The notes: generated from the sequence alone by a model not told the origin. A DNA stretch of 64,000 nucleotides from JBHJGM01 sp964405825 (GCA_964405825.1 CAYOPI010000002.1:1-64000); one strand, 5' to 3'. Shown: positions 26,793-35,074, counted from the stretch's first letter. Numbers and translations are program-made.

Positions 26793-27062
26793 CTAGCGGC
26801 GGAGGTTCAGGCGCTGCAGGACTGTGTTGTAGCGGTCCAGATCGTTGCGCTTGAGGTAGTCCAACAGCTTGCGCCGTTTGTTGGTCATCAGGATGAGACC
26901 GCGGCGGCTGTGAAAGTCCTTGCGGTGGCTGCGCAGATGGTCCGTGAGGTGGACGACGCGCGCCGTGAGCAAGGCGATCTGCACTTCGCAGGAGCCCGTA
27001 TCGCCTTCCTTTACCTGGAAGTCTTTGATGATCTGGTCTTTGTCGATCGTTTGCTTGGACAT
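26793..27062 (-). CDS. rpsO: 30S ribosomal protein S15
   Basis: S15 binds 16S rRNA early in small-subunit assembly. The 89-residue length is exactly normal, and the family core is plain: HLRSHRKDFHSRRGLILM followed by NKRRKLLDYLK and the C-terminal RYNTVLQRLNLRR. The ATG is at 27060-27062. It is followed by pnp. Confidence 0.97.
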   Translation of the reverse strand: MSKQTIDKDQIIKDFQVKEGDTGSCEVQIALLTARVVHLTDHLRSHRKDFHSRRGLILMTNKRRKLLDYLKRNDLDRYNTVLQRLNLRR

Positions 27063-27091
27063 GGGTTTCTTGATGTGAGGGACGGCCTGAG

Positions 27092-27111
27092 GGCGGGCGT
27101 TCGAACCCGCC
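27092..27111 (-). promoter_or_regulatory. Hairpin in the rpsO leader
   Basis: GGCGGG (27092-27097) pairs with CCCGCC (27106-27111) around CGTTCGAA, 30-50 bases before the rpsO start. S15 commonly represses its own translation by binding a structured leader, so this is a candidate element; nothing more than position and pairing supports it. Confidence 0.35.
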
Positions 27112-27230
27112 GGGTCTCCAGCCACTCGCCGGATACCCCGCTGACACCACCGGCCCGATTGGGCTGTGGCCAAACCGCCGAGACGCGTCCCTGTCGACGG
27201 ACGGGCCTCTCGCGCAAAGTCGGGAAGATG

Positions 27231-27247
27231 AACGGCTTGGAGCCGTT
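27231..27247 (-). terminator. Possible weak terminator after the lycopene cyclase-like gene
   Basis: AACGGCT (27231-27237) and AGCCGTT (27241-27247) form a seven-base stem with a three-base loop, 78 bases after the lycopene cyclase-like stop on the minus strand. The following bases (CATCTTCCC) are only mildly T-rich, so termination would be inefficient. Confidence 0.35.
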
Positions 27248-27324
27248 GGGCAAGTGTATTCTCAGGTCCGAGGCGCCTGCCACCAAGCTTTCCGCAGGAC
27301 GGGGCCCGTGATCCTGGGAGCGAA

Positions 27325-27693
27325 TCACTCCTGGGAGGGCCTGGGGGGCGGCCTCGGCAGGAAAAACAGGGCGATCAGGCAGACGAGGACGGTTTCGATG
27401 ACAAAGAATGCATACTCCTCGAACGGGATGTGCCCCAACCAGGTGTAACCGTCCGGATTCTCCGGTCCGATGGCCTGACCACGGAAGGGATAGCCCAGCG
27501 AGACACCTTCGCCAAAGCTCCAGATGCCCAGCCAGACCGCATAGTTGTCCCAGGGTGTTGTGTAGACGAAGGCGATCGTCGCCACCACGGCGCAAACCAC
27601 GAAGTGAGCCGGCCTGAGACGGCGCCGGTGCAACCACAGCAGCACGGCCATCAGGGGCAGGGTGAAAATGAGATGGTAGCCCCAGTAGGTCAT
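27325..27693 (-). CDS. Single-domain lycopene cyclase-like membrane protein (CrtYc/CrtYd type)
   Basis: This 122-residue protein has three hydrophobic segments and resembles the small membrane cyclases that act in pairs (CrtYc plus CrtYd) on lycopene or C50 carotenoids. The domain motif appears once: TTPWDNYAVWLGIW (47-60) and IPFEEYAFFVIET (89-101), the latter matching the conserved PxE(E/D) site. A complete cyclase usually needs two such domains, so this should be either half of a heterodimer or a domain used for something else. No other carotenoid gene is in the window. It is divergent from the prepilin-like gene. Confidence 0.75.
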   Translation of the reverse strand: MTYWGYHLIFTLPLMAVLLWLHRRRLRPAHFVVCAVVATIAFVYTTPWDNYAVWLGIWSFGEGVSLGYPFRGQAIGPENPDGYTWLGHIPFEEYAFFVIETVLVCLIALFFLPRPPPRPSQE

Positions 27694-27721
27694 TCAGGCG
27701 CGTGCTTCATACGTGTAAATA

Positions 27722-27736
27722 TTCATTCGGAATGAA
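27722..27736. promoter_or_regulatory. Operator-like palindrome in a divergent promoter region
   Basis: TTCATTC and GAATGAA form a perfect seven-base dyad around a single G. It lies 28 bases upstream of the lycopene cyclase-like start and 54 bases upstream of the prepilin-like ATG. A possible -10 box TACAAT (27742-27747) sits next to it on the plus strand. The position suits a repressor or activator site serving one or both genes. Confidence 0.4.
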
Positions 27737-27790
27737 CGACTTACAATCTTGGCGGAAAAGCCAGGAGAGCCGCCGGGAAGAACCTTTGAG

Positions 27791-28360
27791 ATGCGCCGTA
27801 GCCCAAACAAAGATGGCTTCACACTCGTGGAGATTGCCATCGTGATGATGCTCATCGGCATCATCCTCGCTATCGCCATTCCCCTTTTCAAGCTCTACAT
27901 GGAAGATGCCCAGAATGCACGGTTCGTCTCGGATCTGCGCACCTTCTCCGGGGCGTTTGAAACCTACCGGACCGAGACCGGCTGGTGGCCGCCCGACCAG
28001 CCGCGCAACCAGGACTTTCCCGATGGCATGGAACCCTACCTGGACGGCACCGGGTGGGATGAGCCGACCAGTTTGGGCGGAAACTACTATTTCGACAGCC
28101 TGCGCCTGCACAACGGAGTTCCCTGGCCAGCGGTCATTTCGGTGGGCGACTACTCCTCAGGCACCCCGCAGCCGGTCAACGCATCGCCCGAGCAGCTTCA
28201 GGACATCGACGAAACCTTTGATGACGGGGATCTGACGACAGGTCGGCTGCGCGAGGGCTACCAGAACATGCCCATCCTGATCCTCGATGACTCGTACTCG
28301 GAGTACCAGCGGATCGCCAAGCAACATGAAGACAACGGCACAACCCCACCCTCGTGGTAG
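27791..28360 (+). CDS. Type IV pilin/type II secretion-like prepilin
   Basis: The leader KDG|FTLVEIAIVMML is a textbook prepilin peptidase site (Gly9, Phe10, Glu14), followed by a 20-residue hydrophobic helix. The rest is acidic and rich in aromatic and Pro residues (WWPPDQPRNQDFPDG), as in the many stand-alone prepilin-type proteins of Verrucomicrobiota and Planctomycetota. The ATG at 27791, with GGGAAG upstream, gives a short leader; a TTG further up would lengthen it by 14 residues. The protein is 189 residues. No assembly ATPase or secretin gene is nearby. The following gene overlaps its end by 35 bases. Confidence 0.8.
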   Translation: MRRSPNKDGFTLVEIAIVMMLIGIILAIAIPLFKLYMEDAQNARFVSDLRTFSGAFETYRTETGWWPPDQPRNQDFPDGMEPYLDGTGWDEPTSLGGNYYFDSLRLHNGVPWPAVISVGDYSSGTPQPVNASPEQLQDIDETFDDGDLTTGRLREGYQNMPILILDDSYSEYQRIAKQHEDNGTTPPSW

Positions 28361-29204
28361 CCTCCTGGAGGCCCAGGCGTGGACCGTATCCCTGCACGGG
28401 ATCACGCGGGAGTTGACCATACCCGAAGGCCCTGCCCTGCCCGAAAACCTCGGCGAACTCGACGGCCGCGGCATCCAGGATCTGTTGGAGCGTATCCGCG
28501 CAGCCGCCATCCCGGCCACCTGCGAGGTTGAGCTGCGCGTACGCTCGGACACCTGCGAGTTTCGCCTGGAGCGCACCGGCGCCGCGCTCTTTGCCACTGT
28601 ACCCGCAGACCCCAACCGCTCCAACCTCCCGGTCACCCCGGAAAGCTTTGTCGCTCTGCTGGAAGGGGTTCACCCGCAGCGGGTGAAGTGCAGCCTGACC
28701 GAACCGGACGAGGACGAGTCGAAGCGGCGCAAGCCGATGCAGTACCGCAGTTTTCGCCAGAGCCGCTCGCTGGGTGCGATCCTCATCGTGACAGCCTTCG
28801 GGCTGGTGGGCTGGGCCATCCTCGGGCTGTTTGAAACGCGCAGTCTGGCCGAGACGGTCGATGCCCGGCCGATCGGCGACGACTCCGTGCTCAAGAGCTT
28901 TAAGAGTGACTACGGCCGCAGCTGGGCCACCGGGGAGGGCCCCGGCCACCGCGGCCTGGAACTCTCGCCAGATGGCATCGCGCGGCTCTATCAGTGCAAC
29001 GCCGACGGGGAGGGATTCACCTGGCAGCAGATCAGCGAGAAGCCCTTCAATTTCCAGCAGGAATCCGGGCAGGCCTACGCGGTGATCAAGGACCTTGGGC
29101 CGGTACATCTGATCAGCCCGGCGCAGATCGATTACTACGGTGACGAGTATATGCCGCTGGAGTCAGGATTCCAGGGTGCAAACAGCACCGGTAAACGACG
29201 TTAA
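28326..29204 (+). CDS. Single-pass membrane protein next to the prepilin, unknown
   Basis: This 292-residue protein has about 140 residues before one membrane helix (AILIVTAFGLVGWAILGLF) and about 130 residues after it. The first part (LTEPDEDESKRRKP just before the helix) is probably cytoplasmic. I see no known motif. Its start lies inside the prepilin-like gene (35-base overlap), which suggests coupled translation and a shared role, perhaps like the accessory proteins that hold minor pilins; that is inference. Confidence 0.65.
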   Translation: MKTTAQPHPRGSLLEAQAWTVSLHGITRELTIPEGPALPENLGELDGRGIQDLLERIRAAAIPATCEVELRVRSDTCEFRLERTGAALFATVPADPNRSNLPVTPESFVALLEGVHPQRVKCSLTEPDEDESKRRKPMQYRSFRQSRSLGAILIVTAFGLVGWAILGLFETRSLAETVDARPIGDDSVLKSFKSDYGRSWATGEGPGHRGLELSPDGIARLYQCNADGEGFTWQQISEKPFNFQQESGQAYAVIKDLGPVHLISPAQIDYYGDEYMPLESGFQGANSTGKRR

Positions 29205-29379
29205 GCAGCTGAACGTCAAAAGCCTGCGAATGCCAAAAAGACATCCGGGAATGCGCCCGTCCGAGTAAAGACCCTGCCTCCCAAGGCGACTTACCTTGTG
29301 GGGTTTGGCACCACTGCTCGCCCAATGCTCAACGGCTGCGGCTTCACGGACGAAAACGCAGCCTGTCGTTCCTGTTCCC

Positions 29380-32300
29380 ATGACCAGACCACCCTTCCAC
29401 AGTCTGCAGGTCGGACCCGGCAAGAAACGCCGGCTGCCGCTTGAAGGGCTGATCAGCGGACTGGTCGTGGCCGTGCTGGGACTGCTGGGTCTGGGTACGC
29501 TCTATGCCACGCTTCATCATCACGACGAGCGCCACACCCACGACGAGCTTGAGCGCATCGGACTGGAGACCGTTACGATTCTGCGTCTGGCCGAGTCGGA
29601 TGCCCGAGCCTTCGGGGACTACCTTTCGCAGCACGAGAGCATTGCCGGAGCCAGTCTGTACTCGATGGAAGAATCCGGCGCCGAGCTGCAGATGCAGTAC
29701 GTCCCCAACGAATTTGGTAAGCTGCAGGAGAACTGCGACACGGAGGTTGCCGTTGCACTGGCAGATGAGGTCCTCTGGCTGAAGCCCGGGCAGGTCCATG
29801 TACTCGAGAACCCGGAAGATTCGGAACAGCTGACGTTGTTCTGCCGCACGCGCAGCGCCGGTGGCGAGCCCGACAAGATGCTCGCGATGTCGCTGGACCT
29901 GTCCTCCTTCCACAGCCATCACGGCATTCTCGAGCGCAACATGGCGCTGATGGCCTTCGGAGGCCTGCTCATTTCAATCCTGGTCGGCTCGGTGGTCGTG
30001 ACGGCCCGCCGCCGCACCTTCCGCCGGATGGAGGATCGGCTGCGCCAGATGGTGGCAATCGTTGAGCAGAACCCCTGCTCCATCGTCATCACCGACGCCA
30101 AGGCCAACATCGAGTATGTCAATCCCCGCTTCAGCGACATCACCGGCTGGGAGGCCGGCGAAGTGCTCGGGCGCAACCCGCGCGTGCTCAAGTCAGGCAA
30201 CATGACCCCGCAGGCCTACAAGGATCTGTGGGAGACGCTCAGTTCGGGCCGCACCTGGCAGGGCGAGTTCCTCAACGCCAAGAAAGACGGGCAGCTTTTC
30301 TGGGAGTCGGCCTCCATCTCGCCCATCCTCAACAACGAGGGCGAAGTCACGCACTACGTGGCGGTCAAGGAGGATATCACCGTCAAGAAACTCGAGGAGA
30401 CCGTCCTCAAGCGCAGTAACTCCCTGTTGGAGGCGCAGCAGGAGGCTGTCGTCGACGGGCTTCTGGTGATCGACGAGTACGACAAGGTCAGCAGCTTCAA
30501 CGCGCGGTTCTGCCAGCTGTGGAAGCTCGAAGGCGACAGCGTGGAGTACGAGGACGAGCGCGAACTCTTCCGCAATCTGGCCTCGGCTCTGGAGAAACCC
30601 GAACGCCTGCTGGACCTGCAGCGCTACCTCAGCCTGCAGTCGCGCCGAAGCAGTCGCGGCGAAGTCGTGACCCAGGGTGGCGACGTGATGGATTGCTATT
30701 GCGCGCCGATCGTCTCACCGGCCGGCGAGTACTTCGGGCGGCTCTGGACCTTCCGCGACATTACTGAAAGCAGCCGCTACCAGCAGCAGATTCGCCTGGC
30801 CAAGGAGTCCGCCGAGAACTCCAACCTGCAGCTGGCCGAGGCGATGGAACGCCTGCGGGAGATGGCCGAACAGGCCGGCGAGGCCAACCGGTCCAAGAGC
30901 GAGTTCCTGGCCAACATGAGCCACGAAATCCGCACGCCCATGAACGCGGTCATGGGCATGACGACGCTCCTGCGCGACACCAAGCTCACCCCCGAGCAGC
31001 AGGACTACGTGGACATCATCCGCAACAGCTCGGACTCGCTGCTGACGATCATCAACGACATCCTGGACTTCTCCAAGATCGAGGCCGGCAAGCTCACGAT
31101 GGAGTCGATCGGCTTCAGCGTGGTGTCCGTTTTCGAGGACACCCTGGACCTCGTCTCAAGCAAGGCCGCCGAGAAGGAGCTGGACCTGGTCTACGAGGTG
31201 GGCGAAGGCGTTCCGCGCCACGTCAAAGGCGATCCGACGCGTCTGCGGCAGATTCTGATCAACCTGGCCGGCAATGCGGTGAAGTTCACCGAGACCGGCG
31301 AGGTGAAGCTCTTCATCACCCTGGTTAAACGCGAAGGGCAGGACCTCGTGTTACGCTTCTCGGTGCAGGACACGGGCGTTGGGATTTCCTCCGAACGCGT
31401 GCACCGGCTCTTCAAGCCGTTTTCGCAGGCCGACAATTCGACCACCCGCAAGTACGGGGGCACCGGCCTGGGACTGGTTATCTGCCGTCGCCTGTGCGAG
31501 ATGATGCGCGGGCGCATCTGGGTTGAGAGCGAGCCGGGCGAGGGCTCGACCTTCCATTTTGAGGTGTGCCTGGAAGAAGATGTTCAGCCGCCTCCGGACG
31601 AATCGATCGTCGAACTGTTTCGCGAAAAGCGCCTGCTGGTGGTGGACCGCAATCCGGCCAACACCGCGCTCTTCGCCTACCACACCAGCGTCTGGGAAAT
31701 GGAAACCCTTCAGGCCAACAGCGGTGCCGAAGCCCTGCGGCTGCTCAAGGAGGAGGAACCTCCCGACGTGATCATCGTCGACAACCGCCTGACCGATCTG
31801 GACGGCTACAGCCTCATCTCGATGATCCGCGCCCTTCCCCACGGCAGCGAGCTGCCCGTGGTCATGTTCACCTCGATGGGGATGCGCAAAATTCCCGAGG
31901 AGATGCGCGGGCTGGGCATCAGCGGCGTGCTGACCAAGCCGGTCAAGCAGGCCTCCCTCAGCGGGATGCTTTCGCGAGTCCTGCGCAAGGGCGAACGCAT
32001 CATCAGCCGCTCCAAGCCGCCCATTCCCGTCGACGGAAAGACCCAGGCTCCGATGCTGATGCAAAAGGGTCAGGGACTGCGGATTCTCCTGGCCGAGGAC
32101 AACGCGGTGAACCAGAAGGTGGCGCTCCTGCTGCTGAAGCGCCTGGGCTACACCGCCGACGTCGCCGCCAACGGACGCGAGGCGGTCGAAGCGGTGCGGC
32201 GGCAGTCCTACGACCTGGTGTTCATGGACCTGCACATGCCCGAGATGGGCGGGTTGAAGTCCACCCAGCACATTCTTGAGCTGCTCCCGGAAGAGGAAGC

Positions 32301-32469
32301 GCCCTACATCGTCGCGATGACCGCGGCGGCCCTGCAGACCGACCGCAACGCCGCCATCCAGGCGGGCATGAAGGACTTCATCACCAAGCCGGTGAAGGTG
32401 GAAGAGGTCGAGCGGGTCCTCGCGTATGTGCGGGACTCGGTCCAGGCGTCGGCAACCGCCGAAAGCTGA
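29380..32469 (+). CDS. Hybrid sensor histidine kinase with two PAS and two receiver domains
   Basis: Of 1029 residues, two membrane helices (about 22-44 and 188-208) bracket a periplasmic sensor. PAS 1 (about 218-340) carries the TDAKANIEYVNPRFSDITGW pattern, and a more diverged PAS-like unit follows (about 350-470). The HisKA box FLANMSHEIRTPMNA places the phospho-acceptor at His515. The ATPase domain shows NLAGNAVKF, DTGVGIS and GGTGLGLVI. Receiver 1 keeps Asp801 but has VVDRN where an acidic pair is usual, so it may be poorly phosphorylated. Receiver 2 is canonical (AEDNAVNQ, Asp950, ITKPVK). No HPt domain is attached, so the output partner is elsewhere. ATG 29380 was chosen from the hydrophobic profile. 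Confidence 0.9.
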   Translation: MTRPPFHSLQVGPGKKRRLPLEGLISGLVVAVLGLLGLGTLYATLHHHDERHTHDELERIGLETVTILRLAESDARAFGDYLSQHESIAGASLYSMEESGAELQMQYVPNEFGKLQENCDTEVAVALADEVLWLKPGQVHVLENPEDSEQLTLFCRTRSAGGEPDKMLAMSLDLSSFHSHHGILERNMALMAFGGLLISILVGSVVVTARRRTFRRMEDRLRQMVAIVEQNPCSIVITDAKANIEYVNPRFSDITGWEAGEVLGRNPRVLKSGNMTPQAYKDLWETLSSGRTWQGEFLNAKKDGQLFWESASISPILNNEGEVTHYVAVKEDITVKKLEETVLKRSNSLLEAQQEAVVDGLLVIDEYDKVSSFNARFCQLWKLEGDSVEYEDERELFRNLASALEKPERLLDLQRYLSLQSRRSSRGEVVTQGGDVMDCYCAPIVSPAGEYFGRLWTFRDITESSRYQQQIRLAKESAENSNLQLAEAMERLREMAEQAGEANRSKSEFLANMSHEIRTPMNAVMGMTTLLRDTKLTPEQQDYVDIIRNSSDSLLTIINDILDFSKIEAGKLTMESIGFSVVSVFEDTLDLVSSKAAEKELDLVYEVGEGVPRHVKGDPTRLRQILINLAGNAVKFTETGEVKLFITLVKREGQDLVLRFSVQDTGVGISSERVHRLFKPFSQADNSTTRKYGGTGLGLVICRRLCEMMRGRIWVESEPGEGSTFHFEVCLEEDVQPPPDESIVELFREKRLLVVDRNPANTALFAYHTSVWEMETLQANSGAEALRLLKEEEPPDVIIVDNRLTDLDGYSLISMIRALPHGSELPVVMFTSMGMRKIPEEMRGLGISGVLTKPVKQASLSGMLSRVLRKGERIISRSKPPIPVDGKTQAPMLMQKGQGLRILLAEDNAVNQKVALLLLKRLGYTADVAANGREAVEAVRRQSYDLVFMDLHMPEMGGLKSTQHILELLPEEEAPYIVAMTAAALQTDRNAAIQAGMKDFITKPVKVEEVERVLAYVRDSVQASATAES

Positions 32470-32481
32470 GCGGACGCGCGC

Positions 32482-33009
32482 CTAGGCGACGGTCTGCTTG
32501 AGCGTCCAGAGCGCCTGCAAGCCGGGGCTCGCATCGACCTGACTGGCCACGTCGTAAAGAGCCAGGCCGGGCTGGGCTTCGAGGGCCTGCTCCACGCTGG
32601 CCACCTGGTGGAACTGCATGGCCAGCTGACCGAGTTCGGAATCGGCGGAGATCGCGAGCGAGCGTCCGTCGGGACCCTTGAAGGTGAAGAGCGAACCATC
32701 CTCAAGGCTCAGGCTGATGCCGGCCCCCGGGTCGAATTGCTGGGCAAAGGCGCGCACTTGGGGGTGCTGCAGGAGCTGCTGCTGCAGGTGGAAGCGGTGA
32801 TTGGCCAGACCGGCGGCATCCTCGATGCCCGCCGCGGACAGCCGCTGGGAGAGGGCCGAGAGGGTTTGCGTCGGCGCGGCCGCCTCGGGGCCGCTGGTCG
32901 AAAAGGATTCGTTGACCGACTGGATAACCTTCTGGGCGACCGGGGCCACGACCCCTTCGATCAGACGGTGCCCGGCAGCCATCAGGCCGGTGGCTAGGAT
33001 TGGGTACAT
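32482..33009 (-). CDS. Hypothetical protein
   Basis: This 175-residue protein of unknown family converges with the histidine kinase gene, leaving only 12 bases. The N-terminal 30 residues contain a mildly amphipathic helix (LIEGVVAPVAQKVIQSV). The rest is Gln- and Ala-rich with a central SLSLEDGSLFTFKGPDGRSL that looks like a small beta hairpin. There is no signal peptide or membrane segment. Codon use resembles the neighbours, so I think it is real. No role can be given. Confidence 0.55.
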   Translation of the reverse strand: MYPILATGLMAAGHRLIEGVVAPVAQKVIQSVNESFSTSGPEAAAPTQTLSALSQRLSAAGIEDAAGLANHRFHLQQQLLQHPQVRAFAQQFDPGAGISLSLEDGSLFTFKGPDGRSLAISADSELGQLAMQFHQVASVEQALEAQPGLALYDVASQVDASPGLQALWTLKQTVA

Positions 33010-33149
33010 ACGAGAATCAGCGATTGGGCCGGGCGGCAGAAATTGCCGCTGCGGGCGTCACCTCGTATTGAGCATTCGCGGTGCCAAGGGTCCCCAAGGA
33101 GCCCTGGCCTGACTGCGCTAAGCCCTTTTTTACAAACGGGAAACAAAAC

Positions 33150-33173
33150 CCCCGACGCCCGTGGACGCCGGGG
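33150..33173 (-). terminator. Rho-independent terminator after cheW
   Basis: On the minus strand CCCCGGCG (33173-33166) pairs with CGTCGGGG (33157-33150), one G-T pair included, and is followed by GTTTTGTTT. It lies 63 bases after the cheW stop. On the plus strand the same stem is followed by ATTTTCT, so it may work in both directions. Confidence 0.75.
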
Positions 33174-33235
33174 ATTTTCTCCCCATCCCACTTCCTGTGG
33201 AAGCAAGTCAAAAAGCTGTCAGAAACCGCGCTGGC

Positions 33236-33748
33236 TCAGAGGGAAAGGTTCTCGCCGAGAATGATCTTCTCGATGTCCAGAAGCGTCTTCACCTTCCCCT
33301 CGACCTTGGCGATGCCGAGGATGAACTGGCTGTCGACGCGCCCGCCCAGATCGGGCTTCTCCTCGATTTGCTCGGCCGAGATGTTGAGGACCTCCTCAAC
33401 GGCGTCGACGATCAGGCCGACGAGCACCTGGCCGCGGTCGGCACTCTGCACCTGCACAACAATAATGCACGTGCGGTCGTCGACCTGTTCGTGGCCGAGG
33501 CAGAACTTCACCCGCATGTCGATGACGGGGATGACCTTTCCGCGCAGATTGAGCACGCCCTTGATGTAGTCGGGCACCTGCGGGACGGTGGTGATCTGCT
33601 GGTGCTGGATGATCTCCTTGATACGCAGGACAGCGAGCCCGTAGGTCTCGGCCCCGAGCGTGAAGGTGAGGTATTTTTCGGAGACCGAGACGGTCGTCTT
33701 GGCGGTCGCAGGTTTGGCAGCGGTTTCAGTCACGGAGGGTGCAGTCAT
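33236..33748 (-). CDS. cheW: Chemotaxis coupling protein CheW
   Basis: CheW links chemoreceptors to the kinase CheA. This 170-residue protein has a 24-residue flexible start and then the CheW domain: KYLTFTLGAETYGLAVLRIK, YIKGVLNLRGKVIPVIDMR and GLIVDAVEEVLNI. It is a single-gene unit with its own terminator, and it is divergent from a small cysteine-rich gene. CheA is not in this window, so the receptor (38604-40277) and this coupler probably feed a kinase encoded elsewhere. Confidence 0.95.
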   Translation of the reverse strand: MTAPSVTETAAKPATAKTTVSVSEKYLTFTLGAETYGLAVLRIKEIIQHQQITTVPQVPDYIKGVLNLRGKVIPVIDMRVKFCLGHEQVDDRTCIIVVQVQSADRGQVLVGLIVDAVEEVLNISAEQIEEKPDLGGRVDSQFILGIAKVEGKVKTLLDIEKIILGENLSL

Positions 33749-33883
33749 AGCAATCGATGGTCGGGATGCGGGCCGGGTGCAGGCATATACCCGCGGGCGG
33801 ATTTCCGTGGGGTCTCATCGGTCGATGGAAAGGCGCCTTAAGCCCTCGGGGAATACGTAACGAACGTTAGTTGATGAAGTTGT

Positions 33884-33910
33884 TAAAGAAATGTTAGTTT
33901 CCGACGATCC
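33884..33910 (+). promoter_or_regulatory. Candidate sigma-28 promoter before the small cysteine-rich gene
   Basis: TAAAGAAA (33884-33891) and GACGATCC (33903-33910), separated by 11 bases, follow the flagellar sigma-28 spacing (TAAAGTTT-N11-GCCGATAA), with a good -35 and a partial -10. The start codon lies only nine bases after the -10, so the transcript would be nearly leaderless, which weakens the case. A small dyad TAACG-AA-CGTTA lies just upstream (33858-33869). Confidence 0.3.
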
Positions 33911-33919
33911 ATCTCATTG

Positions 33920-34126
33920 ATGAAATCACAGCCTCCATCGGCCGGAGCCTCGCCCAAACCATTTCTGGGCGTGTACTTTGCCGATTGCGGGGTCTACGGT
34001 CGACTGTACCGCCTGCAGGACGGCAGCGCCTACCAGGGGAAATGCCCCGCCTGCGGCCACAACTGCCGCGTGCGCGTTGGCCCGAGCGGAAGCACGCAGC
34101 GCTTTTTCATCGCCCACTGCCGCTGA
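33920..34126 (+). CDS. Small cysteine-rich, probably zinc-binding protein
   Basis: This 68-residue protein has Cys23, then the knuckle CPACGHNC (Cys42, 45, 49) and a C-terminal FIAHCR (His66, Cys67), enough ligands for a zinc ribbon. The pattern CPACG...VRVG...RFF is one I associate with small conserved proteins of unknown role, not with a named family. It lies between cheW and an HDOD gene and is expressed toward the latter's end. No Shine-Dalgarno sequence is visible. Confidence 0.6.
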   Translation: MKSQPPSAGASPKPFLGVYFADCGVYGRLYRLQDGSAYQGKCPACGHNCRVRVGPSGSTQRFFIAHCR

Positions 34127-34141
34127 ACGCCGGAGGCAGCT

Positions 34142-35074
34142 CTACTGCAGCGTGTCGACCAGCAGGGGCAACTTCCCGACGACGCGCTCCAGGCGCATGC
34201 GAGCCCGGTCGCCAACGTCGGCATCCGGGAAGATCACCTCCCAGGGGGGCGCGGAAACCCAGGCATCGGCGGGCGGGATGTCCAACGGCTCGGCCCCGGC
34301 CAAACCGCTGCAGCGTACGAGTGTGTCGGCCAGTTCCAGACAGGCGGAGAACCTGGGGTGTTCGGTGGCCAGGCTTGAGCCTACGTGAAATTCGACCGCG
34401 TCGGCCACGTCGGCGTTGACCTGGTGCCGCTTGAGGTAGAGAGCGCCGATCTGGGCGTGGTCCCAGCCGAGGCGCTCGCGCTCGGCCGCGGCGAAAGTTC
34501 CCGGCGAATCCACGGCAGCCGCGGAAAGGGACTCCGCAAAGACTTCGGGAAGAATCTGCGCCATCACCAGCAAGCCGATGTTGTGCACCAGACCGCTCAC
34601 GTAGCCCAGATCCTGTTCATCCGAGAATCCGGCCAGGGAGTGAATCTCGCGATTGGCGATGGCGACGGCCAGGCTGTGCTCCCAAAAGGCCTGCCAGGTT
34701 GCCTGACTGGAGCTGTTTGCGCTGAGCGAGGCCGCTTCGTCGATGACCGGCAGGCTCAGGGCCAGCTCGCGGATCTGGCGCAGACCCAGGTAAAAAACGG
34801 CGTCCTCGATATACTCCACGCGGCGGGCCAGGCCAAAGAAGGCCGAGTTGACCATCTTCAGAACGCGGGCGGCGAGGCTGGGGTCGCGCTCGACGACTTC
34901 GGCGATCTCGGAGGCGGTGGTGGCCTCATCGCTGAGGCGCTCGCGCAGGGACTCGCCGATGCGGCGCAGGGACGGCAGTTCGGGGCAGTCGTCAATGAGC
35001 GCGCGCAGCTCGTCCGGGGGCAGGCCTTTCGGCGTGTCCGAATCGGGCCGAGGCTTTTTGCGCGAAACGAGCAT
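34142..35074 (-). CDS. HDOD-domain signalling protein 1
   Basis: HDOD domains are HD-related, non-hydrolytic modules found in signalling and motility regulators. Of 310 residues, the domain spans about 25-225: CPELPSLRRIGESLRERL, DPSLAARVLKMVNSAFFGL, GLRQIRELAL, then WEHSLAVAIANREI and SGLVHNIGLLVM. The HD pair reads HN, as usual for HDOD. The last 70 residues are less conserved. It follows a second HDOD gene by 17 bases and cheD before that, so a chemotaxis-related role is likely. Confidence 0.88.
   Translation of the reverse strand: MLVSRKKPRPDSDTPKGLPPDELRALIDDCPELPSLRRIGESLRERLSDEATTASEIAEVVERDPSLAARVLKMVNSAFFGLARRVEYIEDAVFYLGLRQIRELALSLPVIDEAASLSANSSSQATWQAFWEHSLAVAIANREIHSLAGFSDEQDLGYVSGLVHNIGLLVMAQILPEVFAESLSAAAVDSPGTFAAAERERLGWDHAQIGALYLKRHQVNADVADAVEFHVGSSLATEHPRFSACLELADTLVRCSGLAGAEPLDIPPADAWVSAPPWEVIFPDADVGDRARMRLERVVGKLPLLVDTLQ

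Noticed and set aside
27092..27111. tRNA T-arm-like sequence GTTCGAACC with flanking stem
   Set aside because: The loop is eight, not seven, bases, and no matching acceptor, D or anticodon stems were found on either strand. It is better read as a hairpin in the rpsO leader.
29205..29379. Possible riboswitch in the leader of the hybrid kinase gene
   Set aside because: The gap has some GC-rich patches, but none of the conserved cores I know (for example those of c-di-GMP, cobalamin or SAM aptamers) could be recognised.
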